Positions 33,648 to 41,008 of a stretch of 46,802 bases of DNA are shown in pieces. Source of the stretch: Bacillota bacterium (GTDB lineage: Bacteria; Bacillota_I; Bacilli_A; RFN20; CAG-288). The notes below the pieces were generated by a model. The model worked only from the letters and a program-made list of their open reading frames with translations, was not told the origin of the DNA and searched no databases. The stretch's first letter is position 1, and every line of letters starts with the position of its first letter. The translations under genes were made by a program, and so were the position numbers. The DNA lies in assembly GCA_023398335.1 (NCBI GenBank), contig JAEWSJ010000023.1, positions 1 through 46,802 on the forward strand, given 5' to 3'.

Positions 33648-34505
33648 ATGTCAAACAAACAAGAAAAAAAGTTAGAGAAACAAAAGGAAAAAGAACTTCT
33701 TTCTTCAATGAGTAAAGAAGAAAAGTCCAAATATCTTAGTGCGAAGAAAGCAGAAAAAAGAATAAAGGCAGAAGCTGATTACGAAGAATATAACGCGGAG
33801 TATTTAGCAAAAGTTGAAGAAAAAAAGAAAGCCAATATGAATGGGTGGAATAAATTTTTGTTCAACGTTGGTCAAACATCTTTCTGTCAATGGTTTAGAA
33901 CAACCTGGAAAAAGTATGCGATTCATCATCCAGAAGGCTCTAAACTTCTTTATCAAGTATTCTACTTTATCGTTTTCTCTGAAGGTGTTACAATTTGGCA
34001 ATATTTGGTTCTAACATTCTTACCGATGATTATGGGTATTGAATTAGCTGGTACTCAATTTATGTGGCCAGCGATAAGCATGGGTACATATGAAGGAACT
34101 GAGTTATTCTATAACATCTTAGGTTACTCGATTAATTACACCAATGGACAAGTTGCTATTGGTGGCGGACTTGGTTACTTTATCGCTTTTGAAATTGCAA
34201 CCTTTACAGCTCAATGTATTAATTTTCCACTTCAAAGAAACATCACATATAGATCACATGGTAATATTTGGTATCAAGCAATGTGGTATTTCATCGGGTG
34301 GTTAGGTATATCATTTGTCTGTAACGCTATTAATGGAGCGTGGATACCATTCGCACAACTATTCTTAGATCCAGCAATTTATAACATATTAGTTATGATT
34401 GCTACTGGCGGAATATCGATGATTATCTTCTTCTTTGTCTTTAAGGTTATATTCCCAGAAGGGGAACCAAAGAAGATAAATGATGATGAAGTTTTATCGG
34501 ATTAA
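33648..34505 (+). CDS. Multi-pass membrane protein with charged N-terminal coil, GtrA-like features
   Basis: A 285-residue protein. The first ~65 residues are a Lys/Glu-rich coil (QEKKLEKQKEKELLSS, KKAEKRIKAEADYEEY). They are followed by about four hydrophobic segments between residues 100 and 275. The stretch FEIATFTAQCINFPLQRNITY resembles the N-(R/K)-x-(F/Y)-(T/V) loop of GtrA-type proteins, which are thought to help move lipid-linked sugars, but the match is weak. It begins 10 bases after the cytoplasmic GH3 gene, so the two are an operon, and a terminator follows. It could be a transporter subunit or a membrane dock for the GH3 enzyme. Its function is not established. Confidence 0.75.
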   Translation: MSNKQEKKLEKQKEKELLSSMSKEEKSKYLSAKKAEKRIKAEADYEEYNAEYLAKVEEKKKANMNGWNKFLFNVGQTSFCQWFRTTWKKYAIHHPEGSKLLYQVFYFIVFSEGVTIWQYLVLTFLPMIMGIELAGTQFMWPAISMGTYEGTELFYNILGYSINYTNGQVAIGGGLGYFIAFEIATFTAQCINFPLQRNITYRSHGNIWYQAMWYFIGWLGISFVCNAINGAWIPFAQLFLDPAIYNILVMIATGGISMIIFFFVFKVIFPEGEPKKINDDEVLSD

Positions 34506-34521
34506 TTAATTTTACTATTTG

Positions 34522-34552
34522 ATGACTAGCTGTAACTAGCTAGTCATTTTTT
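34522..34552 (+). terminator. Terminator of the cytoplasmic GH3 operon
   Basis: ATGACTAGCT (34522-34531) pairs with AGCTAGTCAT (34538-34547), followed by Ts. Confidence 0.88.
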
Positions 34553-34558
34553 ATTCCA

Positions 34559-34608
34559 AAAAAGTGCTTTCAAATCAGTTTGATTAAAAAAACATAAGTT
34601 GATATATT
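34559..34608 (+). promoter_or_regulatory. Near-cre site and promoter of regulator/kinase pair 2
   Basis: AAAAAGTGCTTTCA (34559-34572) shares the AAGTGCTTTCA core with the site before the first GH3 gene (11 of 14 cre positions). It lies just upstream of TTGATT (34580-34585), 17 bp, TATATT (34603-34608). A second possible -10, TATACT, is at 34612-34617. Confidence 0.5.
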
Positions 34609-34641
34609 ATATATACTCAAAAGGATATAAAGGTATTGGAT

Positions 34642-35349
34642 ATGATTCGAATTGCAGTAGTAGAAGACACTAAAGAAGATGCATTAATCTTAAATGGATA
34701 TATCAAACGTTTTCAAACGGAAAATGACGAGTTATTTGAAGTGAAATATTTTAAAAGTGGTTTAACTTTTTTACATGATTATCACGCGGATTTCGATATC
34801 GTTTTTATGGATATTGATTTACCAGGGAAAAATGGCTTGGATATTTCAAAAGAACTAAGAGAAAGAGATTCCAAAGTTGTTTTGATCTTTTTAACCAACT
34901 TAGCTAAATATGCGATAAAAGGTTATTCTGTTAACGCTTTTGATTTTGTCGCTAAGCCGATAACTTACTATTCCTTTTCAACGATGTTATCTCGAGCAAT
35001 AACTAAATGTAGTTATGAAAAAGCCAACGAAGTAACAATTAATAATGCAGGGGTATTAGTTAAAATCGATATAAATAGCATTTCATTTATTGAGGTTGAT
35101 AATCATCAGCTCATTTATCATACGGACAATGGAGATTATCAGGAGTGGAGAAGCTTATCTTCAATTGCGGAAGAATTTGAGAAGTTTGGATTTGCTAAAG
35201 GTAGTTCTTCTTATTTGATAAATTTACGTCGGGTAAGTGTTATCTCTGGAACACAAGTAGTATTAAACAACAAACAAGTTATCTATTTATCCCGTGGCCA
35301 AAAGAAAGAATTTGCGAAGAAGTTCACAGAATTTATTACTGGTGATTAA
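34642..35349 (+). CDS. LytTR-family response regulator 2
   Basis: A paralogue of regulator 1 with the same two domains. The receiver has Glu8/Asp9 and phosphoacceptor Asp57 in IVFMDIDLPGKNGLD, with the lysine in VAKPITYYSF. The LytTR domain covers roughly residues 135-235 (INSISFIEVDNHQLIYHT, SSSYLINLRRVSVISG, VIYLSRGQKKEF). The ATG at 34642 follows AAAGG; an earlier TTG at 34636 is less likely. The kinase gene starts one base after the stop. Close similarity to pair 1, including KPITYY in both, indicates duplication inside the locus, so cross-talk between the pairs is possible. Confidence 0.93.
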   Translation: MIRIAVVEDTKEDALILNGYIKRFQTENDELFEVKYFKSGLTFLHDYHADFDIVFMDIDLPGKNGLDISKELRERDSKVVLIFLTNLAKYAIKGYSVNAFDFVAKPITYYSFSTMLSRAITKCSYEKANEVTINNAGVLVKIDINSISFIEVDNHQLIYHTDNGDYQEWRSLSSIAEEFEKFGFAKGSSSYLINLRRVSVISGTQVVLNNKQVIYLSRGQKKEFAKKFTEFITGD

Positions 35350-35350
35350 T

Positions 35351-36697
35351 ATGTATGAATTCACCTCGTTATTTTATTATAAGTTTCAATTTTTAGCAGA
35401 ATTAATAATCGCAGAGTTATTGTTTACGGTTCATTTAAAAAGAAGAAGTCATTTTACATTAAGATGTATCGGTAGTTTGTTATTAGCTTCTTTATTAACC
35501 TTCGCTATTCCTATTGTTAGTTATGATCCGTATTATATGGCGGTTATTTTTTCGTTGATTTTTGTCGTATCGGTGTTTGCTTTTTATTTTTGCTTCGATG
35601 AGTCCTTTATTAATATTCTTTTTTGCAGTATAGCGGGATATACTGTTCAACATATAGCTTTTTCTTTTTATCAGTTCTTCATGATTGCAACCTTATTAGA
35701 TGGTGGTAATTCATTAAATATGTATGGTAGCGGAGCCAGTATTGAAGGAGTGGTTTCCTTTATATCTTTCTATGTTTATGTGATTTTTTATACAATAACA
35801 TACATAGTTTCATACGCAACATTGGGAAAAACAATAAAAAAAGAAAAAGACTTTTACGTAAAGAACTACTGGTTATTTATTTTATTAATTATTGTTGTTA
35901 TTGTTGCAATATTACTGAATAGTATCATGATTGATATTTGCGATGCGAAGAAGAATCAAGCTGAATTATTGATATCTTTCTCCTATGGAATAATTAGTTG
36001 TACCACGGTCTTATTACTTCAATTCAAATTAAAAGAAGCGAAAAAAGTTGAAGAAGAATTAGAAATTGTTCAATATTTATGGAAAGAAGATAAAGAGCAT
36101 TACGAATTAGCTAAAGAAAATATCGATATAATCAACATTAAATGCCATGACTTAAAACACCAAATTGCTGCAATACGAAACGGCGGAAAGGTTGATGATC
36201 TAGCGTTAAAAGAAGTTGAAAAGTCAGTTATGATTTACGGTTCGATTGTTAAAACCGGGAATGATGCGTTAGATGTTGTTTTGACTGAAAAGAGTTTGGT
36301 ATGTAACAAACACAATATTTCTCTCTCGTATATTGCAGATGGAGATAAGATCAAATTTATGAGCGCTTCAAACATTTATTCGTTATTTGGAAATGCTATT
36401 GATAATGCGGTTGAATATTTGCTTAAAGTTGATGAAGAAAAACGTTTTATTAGATTGTATGTTAAGCAGGTAAAAGATATGGCATCAATTCATATTGAAA
36501 ACTATTTTGAAGGGCAGGTAGAGTTTAAAGAGGGTTTACCTAAAACGACAAAGACTAATGACAGATTCCATGGGTTTGGTGTATTATCGATGAAGAAAAT
36601 CGTTGAATCATACGACGGAGAAATATTTGTGAAATCAAAAAACAAAATGTTCGTAACAGATATTCTTATCCCGTTACCGAGTAACAGTGAAAAATGA
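35351..36697 (+). CDS. GHKL-domain sensor histidine kinase 2 (AgrC-like)
   Basis: A membrane kinase of 448 residues with six hydrophobic segments before about residue 230, then a coiled linker. The probable phospho-histidine is His266 in IKCHDLKHQIAAI. The N-box is LFGNAIDNAVEYL and the G-box HGFGVLSMKKIV. It is a paralogue of kinase 1 with a different sensor half, so the two kinases may read different signals. A longer frame from 35294 overlaps regulator 2 and is rejected in favour of the ATG at 35351, one base after the regulator stop. No strong terminator is visible downstream. Confidence 0.92.
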   Translation: MYEFTSLFYYKFQFLAELIIAELLFTVHLKRRSHFTLRCIGSLLLASLLTFAIPIVSYDPYYMAVIFSLIFVVSVFAFYFCFDESFINILFCSIAGYTVQHIAFSFYQFFMIATLLDGGNSLNMYGSGASIEGVVSFISFYVYVIFYTITYIVSYATLGKTIKKEKDFYVKNYWLFILLIIVVIVAILLNSIMIDICDAKKNQAELLISFSYGIISCTTVLLLQFKLKEAKKVEEELEIVQYLWKEDKEHYELAKENIDIINIKCHDLKHQIAAIRNGGKVDDLALKEVEKSVMIYGSIVKTGNDALDVVLTEKSLVCNKHNISLSYIADGDKIKFMSASNIYSLFGNAIDNAVEYLLKVDEEKRFIRLYVKQVKDMASIHIENYFEGQVEFKEGLPKTTKTNDRFHGFGVLSMKKIVESYDGEIFVKSKNKMFVTDILIPLPSNSEK

Positions 36698-36837
36698 GTG
36701 AACAAAATAAGCAATAAAAAAAGCAAAATACGAAATGAAAATGATGTATCAACGATAAAAAAATAACATATATTTAGTAATAAAACTGAAGATAATTTAT
36801 TGGCTTATGTGAAAAATCATATGAAAAAGCGTATTTA

Positions 36838-36866
36838 TTGAAATGAAAGTGTTTACATTTTAATAA
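36838..36866 (+). promoter_or_regulatory. Distal promoter with near-cre site upstream of the CBM operon
   Basis: TTGAAA (36838-36843), 17 bp, TAATAA (36861-36866). TGAAAGTGTTTACA (36844-36857), which matches cre at 13 of 14 positions, fills the spacer exactly, a classic repression position. If used, it would give a leader of about 330 bases. Confidence 0.5.
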
Positions 36867-36913
36867 AATGGATTTTTGATATTATCTCTCGTTTGAAAAT
36901 GAATAAGTGCAAA

Positions 36914-36942
36914 TTACGAAACGCACGAAACATTACACGAAA
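36914..36942 (+). repeat. ACGAAA repeats, two of them 21 bp apart
   Basis: ACGAAA occurs at 36916, 36925 and 36937. The outer two are 21 bp apart and preceded by ATT/TAC contexts that weakly resemble the TTACGAC repeats of the GH3 promoters. No promoter stands at the matching distance, so the function is uncertain. Confidence 0.3.
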
Positions 36943-37070
36943 TAAAACAGCCGGAATATATTACAAATAATTTTACAAAAAAATATTCACCGATTAAAAA
37001 GAGCGAACATATTTTTTTCAAGATGCTTACATTTAATGGTTTCAATTCATATTTATCAATAAGATTTACA

Positions 37071-37135
37071 TGCTATTTTTATAGGTGAAAATACCAAAAA
37101 TAGCAATTTTAGACAAAAAGAAAAGCTGTGATAAT
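37071..37135 (+). promoter_or_regulatory. Large inverted repeat and proximal promoter of the CBM operon
   Basis: TGCTATTTTT (37071-37080) is repeated inverted as AAAAATAGCA (37096-37105). An inner GGT/ACC pair extends the arms. It lies directly upstream of TTAGAC (37109-37114) and GATAAT (37130-37135, preceded by TG), about 70 bases before the ATG. The position suits an activator site; as RNA it would lie upstream of the start, so a DNA operator is more likely than a hairpin. Confidence 0.5.
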
Positions 37136-37202
37136 ATTTGAGTATAAGTCGATTTTTATAACGGCTTACATAGTTCATTTATATATATGGAGGAAACATT
37201 AA

Positions 37203-39554
37203 ATGAAGAAAACAAAATCTAAAGTCGGATTATTTGTCTTAAGCGCTTTGATGATTTGTGGTACTGCATCTATGATGGCAAGCTGTGGTGGAGATACTTC
37301 TAGTACGACATCCGCGCCAACAACATCATCAACATCATCTGCAACAACATCAGAAGAAAAAGTTGATGTTAAAGAAGTTGCTCTTGAATTAAGCAAACAA
37401 AACGCCAAGGTTGGTGAAAAAGTAACTGCAAATGTTACTATTCGACCAAGCAACGCTACAAATAAAGAATATTCTTTAAGCAGTAGTGATGAAACTGTTG
37501 CTACTATTGTCGATGGCAAAATAAATTGTCTTGCTGCTGGTACAGTTACAATTACCGCTCGTTCTAAAGATAATACAACTAAAAAATCAGAAGCTAAGTT
37601 AGTCGTTTTAGGTACTGATGAACAAGGTAGAACTGAGAACATTTTCGAAGCTGAAGAAGGCAATATTGTTGCAAGTAATGGTTCGTCAATTAAAATAGAA
37701 GCTACCGCAGATAATAGAGTAAGTGGAACTGGCGTTGTTGGTTCATTATCCAAAGGTGACAGAGTCATCTGGGGAGTTAACTCGAGTGAACAAGATGACA
37801 ATGCGGAATTAAAGATTAAGTTAATGGGACCTAGTGGATGGGTTGGTATGTGGGATTCAATTCCTTATACTTTCGCCGATTGGTATACTGTAAAAGTTAA
37901 TGGAAAAACAATTAATACAGAAGATATTAAATTCGAAGGAACTACAAATAAAGGTGGCTCGGCTGACTACTATAATATCCAAACAATGTCATTAGGAAAG
38001 ATCAAATTAGTTAAGGGATTAAATGTTATTACTTTCGTTGTTTCCAATAGATTTGATCAAACTAAGATTAATGATGAAACATATTCCGGAACTATAAATT
38101 GTTGGGGTAACCTTGATAGCATCTTAGTTCTAAGTTCAAAAGATTTAACTTCAGTTGCTAATACTGAAGAAGTTGATAATGCTGATCCTGATGTTAATTA
38201 TCAATCTCTTACCTTAGAAGCAGAATCTGATAAGACAAGAATATATAAGGATGCTGAAAATCCAAATGTTAATATTGGAACAGCTTCATATGTAGAATTT
38301 GAAAAGAAGATGAATGTTATGTTCGGCGTAAAAGCTGCAGCTGCTACAAGAGTTAAACTCAATTTGAAGATTGCTGCTCCATATGTAAATGCGACAACAA
38401 AGATGGAAGATGTAGCTTTATCCGATATTGCCAGTTTGAATATTGATGGTAAGAGAGTTTCACTTGATGGATTAACCTTAAAAGGTAACGATGCTACTAA
38501 TAAGAAAGATAATTTCACATCAGTAGTTACTGGCTGGGTTGATTTAAACGCAGGTAATAATGTTATTGTTTTAGTTGTTAAAGGCAATACCAAATATGAA
38601 TACTTGGGTGGATTAGATGCTTTAACCGTTCAATATATCGATGGTAGTTTACAAGCTTATTTAAATGAAGAACCATCTCCAGAACAAACCTATCGTTTTG
38701 AAGCTGAAGCTGATACAACAAAACGCATTGGCTATGATGAATTACCTTCTGGTGCGACTGATGTTGAATTTATTCAACCTAAAAAAGTTCAAACAGATGT
38801 ATATAACAATAAAACTGAGACAAAGAAAATTATTTATGGTATTGAATCAAATGTTGAATCCTATGCCACAATTAAGATGAGAGTTGCTGCTCCATATTTA
38901 AATACCACTGACAAGATGGAAGATGTCAGCGTTGGTAATTTAGGTGATTTATGGTTCAACGGAACAATCGTTTCAACACCAAATACGTTATATGGTAATG
39001 ACAAAGTCGGTGTAAAGAACAATTACACAGAATTCGAAGTCGAAATCCAAGTCTTATTATCAGTTGGTAAGAACAGAATTGCATGGGAACCACAAAATTA
39101 CACAGGTAAAGATTATGCCTTCAATGGTGCTCTTGATTATATCGAAGTAACAACTTCCTCAAGTTTAACCGCTTATGAAGTTAATATGTGGACTGATCGT
39201 AATTCCTATTTCGATGATACAAATAACGAACCAATTTATGTCACCTGTGATTCCGCTTTAAAAGATGGAAGCTGGATTGGTTTATATCACACTTCAGATT
39301 ATATTACCAATGCAAGCCATGAAGTCGGCTCATTATATTACTATTATCCATCTCAAGCTTTGAATACTGCTGTTGATATTACAAAACAAAATCCAAACTC
39401 TGAACGTCAATTAATTGATGGTAAAGAGCCAGATGGTTATGGTTCATTCAAGATCCTGTATTTCGCTAATGGCGATTATGAAGCTACTGATACAGTATAT
39501 ATAAGTTGTTGGAACGATCCTTCTCTTTATGGCGGCTTAGTTGCAAATAATTAA
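37203..39554 (+). CDS. Multi-domain carbohydrate-binding lipoprotein (Big2 plus three CBM-like repeats)
   Basis: A surface lipoprotein of 783 residues with no recognisable catalytic domain. The signal peptide ends in MMASC (Cys28) and is followed by a Ser/Thr-rich spacer. A Big2-type immunoglobulin-like domain spans about residues 55-135 (VKEVALELSKQNAKVGEKVT, ETVATIVDGKINCLAAGTVT). Three beta-sandwich repeats follow, each opening with an EAE/EAES motif as in CBM6/CBM35-type modules: FEAEEGNIVA near 143, LEAESDKTRIY near 340 and FEAEADTTKRIG near 499. A distinct C-terminal domain starts near 655. It probably captures a polysaccharide for the surface GH3 enzymes. It heads an operon with the next two genes (gaps of 11-12 bases). 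GGAGG precedes the ATG. Confidence 0.85.
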   Translation: MKKTKSKVGLFVLSALMICGTASMMASCGGDTSSTTSAPTTSSTSSATTSEEKVDVKEVALELSKQNAKVGEKVTANVTIRPSNATNKEYSLSSSDETVATIVDGKINCLAAGTVTITARSKDNTTKKSEAKLVVLGTDEQGRTENIFEAEEGNIVASNGSSIKIEATADNRVSGTGVVGSLSKGDRVIWGVNSSEQDDNAELKIKLMGPSGWVGMWDSIPYTFADWYTVKVNGKTINTEDIKFEGTTNKGGSADYYNIQTMSLGKIKLVKGLNVITFVVSNRFDQTKINDETYSGTINCWGNLDSILVLSSKDLTSVANTEEVDNADPDVNYQSLTLEAESDKTRIYKDAENPNVNIGTASYVEFEKKMNVMFGVKAAAATRVKLNLKIAAPYVNATTKMEDVALSDIASLNIDGKRVSLDGLTLKGNDATNKKDNFTSVVTGWVDLNAGNNVIVLVVKGNTKYEYLGGLDALTVQYIDGSLQAYLNEEPSPEQTYRFEAEADTTKRIGYDELPSGATDVEFIQPKKVQTDVYNNKTETKKIIYGIESNVESYATIKMRVAAPYLNTTDKMEDVSVGNLGDLWFNGTIVSTPNTLYGNDKVGVKNNYTEFEVEIQVLLSVGKNRIAWEPQNYTGKDYAFNGALDYIEVTTSSSLTAYEVNMWTDRNSYFDDTNNEPIYVTCDSALKDGSWIGLYHTSDYITNASHEVGSLYYYYPSQALNTAVDITKQNPNSERQLIDGKEPDGYGSFKILYFANGDYEATDTVYISCWNDPSLYGGLVANN

Positions 39555-39565
39555 TTAGGAGAAAT

Positions 39566-40996
39566 ATGAATAAGAAAAGAAAAATAGTTAATATTCTTGT
39601 ATTAAGTATGTCTTTATCATTCATGGTTGGATGTGGGGAAGGTTCTTCCTCCACATCTTTAACCATGTCAAGCGACAGTGCAAGTACAACCTCTTCTTCT
39701 TCAACTTATCCACATACTCCTGATATTGAATCAGACTTGCTCGAAATTAATTATTCGAATAATAGCAAAATTAAGAACTGTGCAGATGGAGTTATGTTGA
39801 TAAGTAAAAAGGGAGATTTTAGTTCTGTTTCTTCTCTGAAAATAGCGTGGGGCGATAGCGAAGGAATATTTGAAGATTATAGTCTAATAAAAGAATTTGA
39901 TGAATTTAAGTCTTCTGATTTTGAAGTGGAGTTTTCCAATAATTCATTAATTCCTTCTTTGGCGACTAAGGTTTGGGTAACCGCTTATGATGCTTCTAAC
40001 AAGGTAATTTCTAAAGCTTCTTTAGGAATGGAAGATTATAAACAAGAGCAAAAAATACAATACGAGTTCCAAGTTATAAGTGATGAACATGTAACAAATA
40101 CATCGTCTGCTTTTTATCGAAGGACTAAAAAAAGCTTTGAAGATATTAAGGAAATATCTCCTGATTCTCAAGTTATTGTCTCAAATGGCGATATGGTAGA
40201 TGAAGGAAAGAAAGCTAATTATGAAGCCTTCTCTAATGCTTATAACAGCGTTTATGGTTCTTCTTCTCAAGAAGTACTATACGGTCTTGGAAACCATGAG
40301 TTTATGTATCATAGTGAGAGTAGTGATTATTCTTCTGTAAGTAGCGCTGAACTTAATAATAGATATTCATCTAGATTAGAGTTATGGAAAGAATATACGG
40401 GGAATGAATCAGCATATTTTTCAAAGGTAATTAATGGCAGTTATTTTATTTTCTTAGGAACTACCGCTATGCCAAATACATTGGACGGCAATACTAAAGC
40501 TGATTGTACCTTAGGAGAAAAACAATTAGCGTGGTTTAATGAAACGATGGAAAAAGCAGGAAAGACAAATAAACCTATTTATCTTTTCTCGCATGGTTCA
40601 TTGCGTAATACTGTTAGTGGATCATTAACATCGTTGAATCAAACATGGTATGGCTATAGTGTAAATGAAGAATATAAGATTAGAAATATTATTAAGAATT
40701 ATCCACAGACTTTATTTTTCTCTAGTCACTCACATTGGTCATTTGAAAGTCAAAGTCCATATGTTATCAATGATGATTATCCTTCTTTCTTCAACACTGC
40801 ATCCGTTGGCTATTTATGGCAAGGAAATGGCAGTGGTGAACATTATCAAAAAGGTGATTACGAAAATGGTGGTGGACAAGGTTTGTTTTTAGAAGTTTAC
40901 GAAGATCAAATACACATTAAAGGAAGACAATTTGAAGCCAGTGATAAAACTAGTAAGTACTGGTATTCCGGATATCAAGTTGTTTTACCAATGTAG
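39566..40996 (+). CDS. Metallophosphoesterase lipoprotein
   Basis: Calcineurin-like phosphoesterase of 476 residues, exported and lipid-anchored (lipobox FMVGC, Cys23). A beta-sandwich N-domain (about 45-150) precedes the catalytic domain. Its metal motifs are ISDEHV (DxH), SNGDMVDEG (GD), GLGNHEFMYH (GNHE), FSHGSLR (single His) and SSHSHW (the GHxH position, with Ser in place of Gly). Family members hydrolyse phosphomonoesters or diesters; the substrate cannot be told. Its place between a binding lipoprotein and a GH3 enzyme suggests removal of phosphate groups from phosphorylated glycans, or phosphate recovery. AGGAG precedes the ATG, and the gene is 12 bases from the previous one. Confidence 0.9.
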   Translation: MNKKRKIVNILVLSMSLSFMVGCGEGSSSTSLTMSSDSASTTSSSSTYPHTPDIESDLLEINYSNNSKIKNCADGVMLISKKGDFSSVSSLKIAWGDSEGIFEDYSLIKEFDEFKSSDFEVEFSNNSLIPSLATKVWVTAYDASNKVISKASLGMEDYKQEQKIQYEFQVISDEHVTNTSSAFYRRTKKSFEDIKEISPDSQVIVSNGDMVDEGKKANYEAFSNAYNSVYGSSSQEVLYGLGNHEFMYHSESSDYSSVSSAELNNRYSSRLELWKEYTGNESAYFSKVINGSYFIFLGTTAMPNTLDGNTKADCTLGEKQLAWFNETMEKAGKTNKPIYLFSHGSLRNTVSGSLTSLNQTWYGYSVNEEYKIRNIIKNYPQTLFFSSHSHWSFESQSPYVINDDYPSFFNTASVGYLWQGNGSGEHYQKGDYENGGGQGLFLEVYEDQIHIKGRQFEASDKTSKYWYSGYQVVLPM

Positions 40997-41008
40997 GAAG
41001 AGGTTAAT

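Noticed and set aside
36914..36942. Third LytTR operator at the ACGAAA repeats
   Set aside because: The 21-bp period is present, but the core differs from the GH3 promoter repeats and no -10 lies at the matching distance. Kept only as a low-confidence repeat.
37199..37801. 200-codon minus-strand frame under the CBM lipoprotein gene
   Set aside because: It is the mirror of a Ser/Thr-rich coding strand (few stops on the opposite strand) and lacks a ribosome binding site.
38201..38593. 130-codon minus-strand frame inside the CBM gene
   Set aside because: Antisense shadow of a repeat-rich coding sequence; no start signals.
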